The position numbers were made by a program, and so were the translations under genes. 64,000 bases of DNA, taken from positions 2,334,549 through 2,398,548 of the forward strand of contig JANPYM010000005.1 in assembly GCA_025890175.1 (NCBI GenBank), read 5' to 3'. Below the pieces are notes generated by a model that was not told the origin of the DNA, ran no database searches, and worked only from the letters and a program-made list of their open reading frames with translations. Positions 22,560 to 32,412 of the stretch are shown here, piece by piece (within the stretch, counting starts at the first letter, position 1; every line of letters begins with the position of its first letter). The stretch comes from Ciborinia camelliae. Taxonomy: Eukaryota; Ascomycota; Leotiomycetes; Helotiales; Sclerotiniaceae.

Positions 22560-22653
22560 TGTCGTAGTCACGTGATTATTCCAACAGCTTTCTACTGCCG
22601 TACTAGATCGTACTGGTTCGTACTGTTCGATTCACATGATCTGTATTCCAACA
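22560..22653 (-). mobile_element. putative LTR termini in tandem
   Basis: On the minus strand two copies of TGTTGGAATA start at 22653 and 22586, each followed within a few bases by (A)TCA(C/T)GTGA. A TATA-like CTTATATAGG lies about 45 bp further on. TGTTGGAA starts are common in Ty1/copia LTRs. No reverse transcriptase, integrase or matching second LTR was found. Confidence 0.35.
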
Positions 22654-22846
22654 ATTATATACATACTAGTATACTACAGTAAATGCCTAAAGTAGTTAAT
22701 ATAGAAGGTCAGATATAACCTGGTAACATAGATCAAATAAATGCAATCTCGCTTGCTTATTCTTTTTCATGCTTATACAGGCTTTCAGAACCATATACAT
22801 AGAGATAAGCATAGGTTTTCTAGCCACGATTATCGCTGGGTTTAAC

Positions 22847-23990
22847 ATGGCCTCCGTTCAGTTCCCCGCTCGACAGTGCTTGACATGTGCTTCAAATGGA
22901 GCAACATGTGATGGAGGGTTCTCTGTTTGTAGGTCTGAGCTACGCTAGTATTGCAAGAGTTGTTTACGAATAGGTTGGTAGGCGCTTCATGCCTCTTGTT
23001 AAAAGAGGCTTGTAAGAAACCAGAAATTGAATTCGAGGTGCCATGGCAGAAATCTCCTACCTCTCACTCTTGCGAGGTCCCGTCTCATGATCTCAATCAT
23101 AACGACGCAGTCTTCACGGAAGATTTCATCAAAGCCCAAGACGGAGAGTTGATAAATGGCATTACGCAAGTCTATGAAACTTTTCGTTGTATGGAATATA
23201 TTGAAGAATCATAAATCAGACGGCCTCCTCATCAAAACCTTCCCAAGAAGGAGCTCGTCACGATTGGATTAGAGCCTGAAGTTATTGCTCTTCTCTGACA
23301 TCTTCCGTTTCTCGAGATTGATTATGAAATATCATATGGCACCCTTCCTTACAACTATTTAAATGATGTTTCCGAAGCACGCGAAGTCTTTTGGGAAGGT
23401 GAATACGATCTTGCACCATGGGCTGTCCGCCTTGCTTCCTGCAAAGCCGCCCCGGGTGTATTTGGACGAACCATAATTTACAATGTTCGCACAAAACACA
23501 TCATCCAGTGGCCTAATAATTCGCCAGGCTACACAAACACTTATCTAGACTTGCCATATGTCCCGGCGAAAGTTATGCTAGATCAATGGATAGAATACCT
23601 CCGAGGTTTAAAAGAAATGTCATGGTCTAATGGAATATCCCGCCGCGTGGAATCAGGGCCCCCAGCACCTCCATCTGGTTATATCGATTATATTGCCAAT
23701 GGGTATAATATTGTGGATCCAACACCCGACGCAGATCAATACTTGCTCGATGGTTATAAAAAGATAGCTGCATAGAAAAGATTATTCGTTGAACATGGTT
23801 GGCCAGATGACTTTAGGATCGAGGAGTTTAGAATTGCAAAACAGAGGTTCGACAAGGAAGATAGAAAGCTTGGGATGGTGAGCCAAAATCTCATGTATAC
23901 TGACTGACCCGTACGATGGAAAAGCGGAAGCAATGGCAGAAGCAATGGCAAAACACTCCAAGTTTTTGGAAGAATGTGCTGGACCGAGAG
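22847..23990 (+). pseudogene. decayed gene of unknown function, Cys-rich N-terminus
   Basis: It starts MASVQFPARQCLTCASNGAT with a CxxC...CDGG...C pattern, somewhat like fungal zinc-binding modules. The first part has stops and a frame change near 22950. From 22951 one frame reads on through LPFLEIDYEISYGTLPYNYL, EAREVFWEGEYDLAPWAVRL and YLDLPYVPAKVMLDQWIEYL to HGWPDDFRIEEF. It is interrupted by TAA (23212), TGA (23296) and TAG (23773). Each stop is one C-to-T step from a sense codon (CAA, CGA, CAG). The protein family is not known to me. The long conserved-looking frame with only nonsense changes suggests a fairly recent loss. Confidence 0.65.
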
Positions 23991-24402
23991 CAATTATTAA
24001 AAGTAGTCGGTGATAGTTACAGTGTTTGGGGTACAGTTGGTTTAATGGAGTGGTCGAGCTCCTATTCAACCCTCAATCGCTGTGCATATTAAAATCTTAT
24101 TGCACAGTATTCATTATCGTCTACCACGAATACTATCGTCTGTTAGACCTTCAATGCCGTCATAATGGCTACCGTCTTCCTCATCCTCTTCGTCTTCCTC
24201 CAGAGTATCAGTATCCAATAGTTCGGACTAGCAGATTAGATATAAGCTTTCAAAGTTTAAAAATCTGTAAGCATTTGGTTACAATTCAATATCTTAAATG
24301 CTGCAGATAATTTGAATGTTTCAATTGGATTCAACAATCAAGAAGTTTTTCATTGTAGGACTGCAGTCTGGACTACTGGAAATCCTGATCTCCTCCCACG
24401 TT

Positions 24403-24693
24403 CTATTCAAATTCGGAATCGAAGGCATCTGAACATCTATCGTCTGATCCATGGTCATCAAATTCGGACTCCTCTTCATCAATATCATTGTCGAATTCCT
24501 CTACTTCTTCTTTTGCCGTCACTTTTTCTTTCATTGCTTGTCTGGACCTTTTTGCATACCGGTACCCCTTCTTTGTCGAATATGAGCAAACGAACCGCAT
24601 GCTCCATATTCCTGCCTGCCCTCCTGTCTTGCAACAAAAATCACAGACCTGTTGTCTTGCCGCCTTTTATAATCTTATCTCCCTTTCAGGCAT
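24403..24693 (-). pseudogene. small Cys-rich, acidic-tailed relic
   Basis: From an ATG at 24693 the minus strand reads MPEREIRL, a TAA (24667), then KAARQQVCDFCCKTGGQAGI and a highly acidic tail (EEVEEFDNDIDEEESEFDDH) to a stop at 24403. A similar acidic stretch (EEDEEDEEDGSHYDG) lies further on near 24160-24200. The CxxCC segment recalls the N-terminus of the neighbouring relic at 22847. It may be a fragment of a cysteine-rich protein family. The function is unknown. Confidence 0.4.
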
Positions 24694-24699
24694 GAACAC

Positions 24700-25900
24700 C
24701 CGCACCCGTTATATCTAGGACCTTGCCTAGTGAATTTCATAACATTTAGCTAGCTAGTCATGCGAATCACTCGTTATTAGGAAGTGAACTCTTGAAGATG
24801 CTATTCCCATATGCTGATGTAACGCGTGTAACACTATCCTACCGGAGAAACTGAGAAATAAGAGATGCCCACCGGAACGGAATAATAAATATGCTGGTGG
24901 TAAACTTGATTGAAACTGTTGATATTTAACATTTTCAATATCTTGTTTCAGTTGTCGCGGAAAATGAAATTTCAGACTGTGGCCCGGGGGGTGGAGATTG
25001 GCCAATCAGATTACTTTTATATTTATCTTAGGATCGTACAATGGGTACAGAACAGTAGCAGTTGCAGCAGCGTTAACATTACTCTCGCAAAAGCGTACAT
25101 CATGACTTTAAAAATTAATATTTCAACTCATACGCGGTTTTTAAATAACGATCATGTGTACAACAGTACAGGCCCTCTTGTCAAATGGTTACGACAATCA
25201 ATCATTGCTTGTATTGATCAATGGGGCTCAACACTTCAAGCTTTTAAAAGATTCATTTTCAACCCACGGACAGACCATTTTGATCACGTGATTATCGATA
25301 TCAGAATGGCGGCCTCCTTCCTTCGTTCCTTCCCAACCTAGAAAAGACGAGCAGGTCTCAAGAGACGTGAAAACGATGCAAGGTGTAGGTGGTGATACAC
25401 CAAAAAAAAGAAACTTCTTCACGTTACATAATCAGAGTTGGTTGAAGCATCAATTGATTTATTATTCGATTTCCAATTTCATCTTCTTAAACTTCCATTC
25501 CTCGCCTCACCTCACCTCACCTTACCTCACCTCCTTACGCTTCCCAACTTCGAATTCAAGGCTCGTCTCTTCCCTACCTACTTCCCAAGTTCCTTGCAGT
25601 CATCTCATAATCATCATCGAACTATTAACTTTTGAAACTCTCGTGATTTCCTATGAAGTCCTCCACACCCAGCATCTATCTCTCTTGAAATAATGTGAAT
25701 CGCGCATTTATTTTAGCATTGAAACCATTGTCGACACTTGATTAGGATTTTTCTATCTCGGAACTTTTAATCATCCCATATTTATCCTCTTTTTCTCTTC
25801 TTATTTCTCTCATATCCCCAAATCAATTAATCCATTGTTTCATATAAGATTATATTTCTAAATTCCTGTCTTACGTTCACTTTTAAGACCTCAAGATCAT
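24700..25900. other. intergenic, promoter side of FHA kinase
   Basis: No gene supported. A CCTCA pentamer run (about 25502-25532) and pyrimidine-rich DNA lead up to the kinase ATG. Confidence 0.5.
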
Positions 25901-25901
25901 A

Positions 25902-28299
25902 ATGGAGGCGCCAGACTTTATTCGTGAGCCCAGTGGTCAAGTTCATCATGATAACATTGATAAATCCCCCATGAGAGCTCATGAAGACGACACCCATGAT
26001 TCCGATAGCAATCTCGTCGCAACACTCAGTCATGAGAATGCACAGACTGGTCAAAAATTCAGTTTGTATTCCTTTCATCTTATCAAGTTTCATTGCCTGA
26101 TGAACCTTTATAGCTATTCCTATATATGCTAAGGGTCATTTTCATGTAGGGAGGGACTCGAAATGGTATGTACTTCACATTCAATGGAGCAGTTGAATAC
26201 TGAGAATATATCAGTGATTTTTCAATTGATAGCATAATTGTTTCCAAACAACAATTTCGCATCTACGCGATTATATATGATGCAGAAAAATTGGACGAGT
26301 ATCCTCCTTCAATCTACTGTGAGGATCTTGAATCTAGGAACGGCACCTATGTCAATGACACATTAATCGGAATACTTGGTAATGAGAGAATTGGACATCT
26401 TCTAGTTGATGGCGACTTGATTGAGATTCGACCTGATTGGAAGTTTCGATTTCACCAGCCAAGATTAAAACTGATATCGCATATGTCTTTACCTGAAGTT
26501 GAAGTTCAGGTATTTCATTGCTCTCCCTGGTTATTAGCTTTAATTCTGACTGCAATATTTGTAGTATTTCAAAGATCGCTTCACCATCTCCGACCACGTT
26601 CTTGGCAGTGGAATTGCTGGAGAAGTATTCCTCGCCAAAAATGTTGTCACATCAAAGCAGATAGCCTGTAAGGTTGTAAAGATAAAATCTTTAAGGAATC
26701 CGCTTCCCAGCTCTCAAAATAGCTCAGTCTCAGGTCGCACGGAATCAAATCAACAACAAGATGTCGACTGGGAAAGGAAATCATACCTACGAGAGATTGA
26801 CATATTGTCTAAACTTAACCATGTAAGTTGTAATAACTTCATTCTATTCGATTGCCGGAGACTAAATGCTCGTAGCCAAATATCATCAGCATCCAGAAAG
26901 CCTTTCTTTCCAACGATAGACTGTAAGTTTGAGTACGATATGTTTGTTTTCACTGCTGATTTTCCTCAGTTATATGTTTACGGAGCTCGCTGCTGCAGGA
27001 GACCTTTATACCTACTTCGATTCTTGCAACAATCGACTTGGAGATACCCATGCCCGCCTTATCACAAGACAGATCGCTTTAGCTTTAGAATATCTCCACT
27101 CGAAAGGAATCGCACATAGGGATATTAAGATGGAGAACATTCTAATCACAAACACCGATATTGGATCTCGAGTAATACTTACCGATTTTGGTCTTGCCAA
27201 CCACGTGGACAAAACAACCGGTAGGCTTTTCTCTGCGGTGGGAACGGAGGGTTATGTTGCACCGTAAGTTATCATCGGAAATCTCAGTTATCAAGTTTCT
27301 ATACTGACTTATGACAGTGAAATTGTAGGTTCTGATTCGAATCTCAGTCGTGGCTATACGACAGCGGCAGACATGTGGTCATTTGGAATATTGACATGGA
27401 GTTTACTCACTGGTGAGACTTCCATACCTCGAGGTCGATTGTCTCAACTCGAAGAAATTCAAATTACAAAGAACTTCCTTTCGTCCGATGAAAAAGAGGC
27501 AGCACAAAAGTGGTCTTACCTTCACTCGAGAGCTCGTTCATTCCTGCGCGGTCTTTTGGCCAGTGATGCAGGACAACGTATGACTGCTGTTCAAACAGTC
27601 AACCATCCATGGTACAAAAAACCTCCCGTTTCCACCGCATTGGAGCAGGCATACGACCGAGTTACAAAAGTTTGGAAACCACGGAATGACAACGAGGATA
27701 CTCTAGAATTTCTACCTGGTTATATTGCACCGGCGGTAGAGAGTGTGAGGCCAGTTCGTCGAAAGCGCTTACCTGACGTCTCTCTGTCTCCCTACTTCAA
27801 TCTTGATCGTCATCTGCAATCAAGGTCTCCACAGATGGCGAAACGCAGACGGATACTTGATGATCTGAAAGAGTCGGGAGAATCTTTCGTAGATTCGGAC
27901 TCGCAACAGGACGTGCAGATACATAGCCCTAGAAGGAAAAATCTTCCGATAAAATCGGTTCCTGGCATTGACTTATTCGGAAGCTACAAAGCTTCAGTGG
28001 GTAAACAAGCAGAAAATAACACGAGGCCCATCTATGAGACGTCATCTCGTGAAGATGCTATAAGCGAAACAGGAGCGAGTCAGAAAGAAACAAAATCTCA
28101 AATTCAACTTAAATCCTCCAGTAGAGCTGGCAATACTTATTCAAGCACCTTGAAAGAGGCAAGAGCCAGGAAAGAGACGGACCCTGCCAGCCAAGGAATC
28201 CACGATGCCGCTTCACAGCGTGTAACTAGATTTTGTTCGGCCAAGGCTTTCAAGGATGAAGTCAATAAAATCCGAAAAGAGAAAAACATAAAAGCTTAA
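25902..28299 (+). CDS. FHA-domain Ser/Thr kinase, Mek1/Cds1-like
   Basis: A forkhead-associated domain followed by a kinase domain is the layout of the Chk2/Cds1/Mek1 checkpoint kinases, which act in DNA damage or meiotic recombination control. Seven exons (25902-26061, 26150-26165, 26215-26509, 26565-26822, 26876-26922, 26970-27263, 27318-28299) join in frame to 683 residues. The FHA part includes RRDSKCDFSID, SKQQFRIY and EDLESRNGTYVND. The kinase has GSGIAGEV (from 171), Lys193 (ACKVV), HRDIKMEN (Asp310), DFG (Asp331) and VAPE, so it should be active. A basic, serine-rich tail of about 250 residues follows. Exon 2 is only 16 nt. A single FHA domain argues against a Rad53-type protein. Mek1 or a Cds1/PRD-4 relative are the options, with Mek1 slightly favoured. 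Confidence 0.88.
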
Positions 28300-28938
28300 T
28301 GAAAGGATATAATGGTTGCTCTCTGGTAGGCGGTGGATTGCTCGAAGTTCCGAAGGGTTGAAACAGGATGGCTAGCGATTTTGGAAATAGAAAGGGGGTT
28401 TGTTGCTCTACACTTTTGCTGCGAGCATCTTGCATGGTTGATCTACACACGATACTCCGTTAACTAGCTAGGTAAGGGTTGCTCCTTGAATATGAATTGA
28501 TATAGGCACTAGTGCAATTATCCTACGGACCGGGCGTCAACCTCAATAGTAATTAGAGATCGAGCACCGGCACCGCAAAATTGAGATAATTGTTACCATA
28601 TTCAATCAAGAAATATGGACGTTCAATAATCAGTTTGCATTTAGACATTTGAATGTTAGAACGTTTGAGAATAGGTACTTACTCATCGTCGGCTTCGACA
28701 AATTCAGACGACTGTCGATCGCCGGTGTTGTCCCGACGCGGTAGGAAGTACCAAGGAGCTAATCGTCATTGTATGAAACCAAGAAACCAACCTTCATGGA
28801 TGAAAGGGGAAGCATTTTGCAATGTTTAAACCGACCTCAATCAAATTTGTATATACGTGATACGCCTCAGTACTTACAACACCCCCCTTCATTCTGAATC
28901 CTTGTTCGCCTCACGACAATAACATACATACTTCCGCA
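28300..28938. other. intergenic, no gene seen
   Basis: Kinase 3' flank and carrier promoter. No gene or repeat of note. Confidence 0.55.
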
Positions 28939-29823
28939 ATGACTGGCCACGGAAATGCTTCCACATCACCAATTGTATCCATACTGTCTGGTGGAATTGC
29001 TGGAGGGGTAGAAAGCGCACTTTTATACCCATTGGAGTTTGCCAAAACGCGAGTTCAGCTCCATAATGGCCCATCCAATCTACCACGAAATCCATTTCGA
29101 ATCGTCTTACAAGTGCGCCAACAAGAAGGTTTGAGAGCTTTATATAAAGGGTGCCCTGCATTAGTCATTGGCTCCATTGGGAAAGATGCCGTACGATTTG
29201 TTTCGTTTGACAGTATCAAAAATGCCTTTCGAGATCCCGAGACTGGCGTCCTATCTCCTGGACGTAATATGTTAGCAGGCATGGCTGCGGGAGTTGCAGC
29301 CAGTATTTTCGCAGTCACACCTAGTGAACGTATCAAAACCGCCCTCATCGATGATGCCAGGGCCACGAGACAATACAAATCCACGATTCATTGTATACGT
29401 ACTATTATCCGAGACGATGGGTTGGTGGGTTTGTACCGAGGTTTCATAGGCACGACACTCAAACAAGCATCCGCAACCTCTTTTAGAATGGGCTCATATA
29501 ATATCATCAAGGATTTTCAGACCGTACGAGATATTCCACAGAATGCTATGATGAATTTCGCGAATGGGGCCGCGGCGGGGGTTATCACAACGTTAGCTAC
29601 ACAACCATTCGATACAATAAAAACAAGGAGTCAATCTTCCAAAGTGACCACGACCGCTCAGGCTATAAGGGGTATCATAAAAGATGGCGGTGTGAAAGCT
29701 TTTTGGAGAGGGACAGTCATGAGATTATCTCGGACTGTGTTTAGTGGTGGTGTTTTGTTCACCACTGCGGAAGCCATGACGAAGATCTTGAATCCTATAT
29801 TCGCACCCCAATGTGCTCATTGA
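28939..29823 (+). CDS. CTP1: mitochondrial tricarboxylate (citrate) carrier
   Basis: This inner-membrane carrier would exchange mitochondrial citrate for cytosolic malate or another tricarboxylate. The intronless frame of 294 residues has the three-fold mitochondrial carrier repeat, with signature motifs PLEFAKTR, TPSERIKT and QPFDTIKTR. The TPSERIKTALIDDAR stretch and SIGKDAVRFVSFD are typical of the citrate carrier Ctp1. Six membrane segments are expected. Start at the first ATG, with a short N-terminus as usual for the family. The gene appears intact. Symbol and substrate are assigned from family likeness. Confidence 0.87.
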   Translation: MTGHGNASTSPIVSILSGGIAGGVESALLYPLEFAKTRVQLHNGPSNLPRNPFRIVLQVRQQEGLRALYKGCPALVIGSIGKDAVRFVSFDSIKNAFRDPETGVLSPGRNMLAGMAAGVAASIFAVTPSERIKTALIDDARATRQYKSTIHCIRTIIRDDGLVGLYRGFIGTTLKQASATSFRMGSYNIIKDFQTVRDIPQNAMMNFANGAAAGVITTLATQPFDTIKTRSQSSKVTTTAQAIRGIIKDGGVKAFWRGTVMRLSRTVFSGGVLFTTAEAMTKILNPIFAPQCAH

Positions 29824-30877
29824 ATATCGCTTGAGATGAGCTCCTTATTCTTCTTCTTTTGGTGTCAATGTGGAAATCGACGGCGCAAAAGTTCGTCTGA
29901 CCCGAAACAACCATACCTATCACGTTGCACAAATTCCCATCATCCCTCCGTGTTACCCATCAAGTGGCTCACAATGGGCGTCGACGTGCAAGATCCGATA
30001 TCTGAATTTCGTCCCACCGTTACAACCGATGGCATGTGATGCATACATCAACAGTCATCTGTCTGCAGCCATGAACAACGAAGAACCCCCCCTTTCTTCC
30101 GGATAATGATAAGCTCGAAGAAATAAAATATCGGTGGGTATGATTTTCAACTTCCCCAAGCATTCGGCTTCGAACTCAGACATTACACATACATCACATT
30201 CTGCAATCACGACGGCGGAACGCCTACCATGCTCGATCTCCTCACGACCGTCTTCCTCGGTGTCCTCGTCATCCTCGGAAATGGTCTGTACCAACGCTTG
30301 TCCCAACCTAACCCTTTTCTTCTCTGGGGCATCGAGTCGGATGCGTATATCACGCCGCCGCCGGCGACGAGGATTGATTGATTGATGTGATTCTTTGATG
30401 GATGCTTCAATTCAATTCTCTTGGCATTACTCGTCGGCTGCATGTTGTGATTTGGGGTTTGCAGCGGATTTGGCTTCGCGAACACACACTGGTTGGCTGG
30501 CTGCTTTCAAAGATTGATTGATTCATTGATTGATTGGCATTGTCAGTCATCATGGAATGGAATGGAAAATTGATCTTTTTGTCTTCTTTTCCATTTTGAA
30601 GGCGTCCACCTACCTAGGTACCTTCTCCAGTCATTCATTACCCGCAAGGCGTTTAATAAACTTCTTATAGATTTATACTGTAGAGACAGAAATAGAGACA
30701 GAGACGGGGGGGAATACTCGTTTAGATGGATGTCGGTTCTTTTTTTTGGGGTGGGGGGGTGAAGATACAATTTGTATGGGTATTTGGGGAGAGGGGGGAG
30801 AGAAACTTGAAGAGGTGGTGTTTAACCAAGATGGATACGATCATCCTCCTTGTTTGTGTGTATTTTGGGTGGTTTGG

Positions 30878-30934
30878 GTATGTATGTATGTATGTATGTA
30901 TGTATGTATGTATGTATGTATGTATGTATGTATA
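30878..30934. repeat. (TATG)n microsatellite, about 14 units
   Basis: Uninterrupted TATG/GTAT tetranucleotide run. Confidence 0.97.
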
Positions 30935-31181
30935 AGGTACTTTTAGAAGGAAAGTTGAAAGATCGATCGGTATAGACTAGACTAGACTCTAGAGTTTTTT
31001 GCATGAGAAGATGTAATCTTACTATTTTCGATTTTCGTGTTCAAACGTTAGGTTTCTTTTCGTTTGGATGGTGATGTGGTGTGGTGTTAAAGGCGCTTTT
31101 TTTGGTTGTGAGAGGGAGGGAAGGGGGATGGGGGGGTGGATATAGATTTCATATATGTACCTAGTAGCTGTCATTGAATCG

Positions 31182-31182
31182 A

Positions 31183-31210
<28 letters not shown>
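31182..31210. repeat. (AT)n microsatellite
   Basis: Uninterrupted alternating AT, about 29 bp. Confidence 0.95.
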
Positions 31211-31215
<5 letters not shown>

Positions 31216-32412
31216 CGGATATGACATGACAAGACAAGACAAGATGATGAAATGTGTACTGGCATTATTCTCAATTCCATTCCCATCCAACATACAATAC
31301 AACATCCCCAGATATAGGTAGGTAAGTGATAAACCGACACCCGGAGCTAGCGACGCAGGCATGGCGTCAGTTTCACGGAATGAATTAAACCAAATCAATG
31401 GTTTAGTTTCCGTCTAGTGATTAATTCGAAAAGGAAAGGGGGATTCCCTACCCACCTACTTTACTTGTACAATGGAATCACTCTTCGCCTTGCTTTTTTT
31501 GTATCGTATAGATTGGATGTCTTTTTAGAATCGAATTGAATTGCATTGAATTGAATCTTGAATCGGGTTATATGGATAGGTAGGTAGGTAGCTTTCGGTG
31601 AGCAGGAAGACGGAGTTCTTCCTCCCTTGGCTTACACTCAAAAAACTATCAATAGGAAAGAGGTGGGAAGATGGCGGGGAGTGAGAGTTGGAGGGTAGGC
31701 ATATACATTCTATTCCTATTCCTATTCCTATACAATCTCATTTCATCCCATTTTATTTCATCTCATCCTATCTCATCTAACCAATCAATCAATCAATCAA
31801 TGAATCGCTGTTGAATTACAGTGCCCGGGCCGGTCCAGACTATTGCAATAGGAAATCTTTCTCTCAATGAGGATATATATATAGATGTATATATGTACCT
31901 AGATATGTATATACTAAATAACTAACCACACAGTATAGCAGACAGACATGCAGATAGACAACCTTGGAAGCGATCTATTTATCTACCCATCTAATCAACT
32001 TGAAACTGGAATTGAAACTGGAATTGTAATTTCTCTCCCCCCTCCCCCCTTCTCTCCCCCCCAAAAAGCCTACCTACCTAGATAAAGAAGTGGATGTGCA
32101 CTGGAGGGGCTATAATGAATATTTTTAAAAAGAAGAGAATTGATGATGTATATACTCTTAACATTCACTCAGGACTTATTTAAGGTATTGGCAATCAAAG
32201 CCCGATATTCCGCACATTTATAAGGCTAATAATATGAATATTGTTAATTTTGACCGCAACATTATATTTATATATGACGATAACCCCTCTCCTCAGCCTT
32301 ATTTATCTCTTGTATCTCTATATACACAATACAACCCGATCCGAACCCCCCCCATCTGAATTATAAACACGATGCTGCCCATGCCATTCCACCTAGCCAC
32401 CCAATGAATAAA

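Larger units (their letters stand above)
29824..32412. other. long intergenic, microsatellite rich
   Basis: No supported gene. A minus-strand frame near 30055-30400 (RIRLDAPEKKRVRLGQALVQ, then an acidic stretch) has no ATG in a good place and no family. The rest is low complexity: GATT repeats (about 30360-30540), the (TATG)n and (AT)n arrays, CCTAT and TCATC repeats (about 31710-31780) and AATC repeats (about 31780). Confidence 0.5.

Noticed and set aside
9268..29823. Citrate synthase-like gene and citrate carrier as parts of one metabolic cluster
   Set aside because: They are about 18 kb apart with amylase, RPA49, RPL41, relics and a kinase between them; no cluster logic.
30055..30485. Minus-strand frames with acidic segment (RIRLDAPEKKRVRLGQALVQ)
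   Set aside because: No good ATG, overlapping alternatives in three frames, low complexity; not supportable as a gene.
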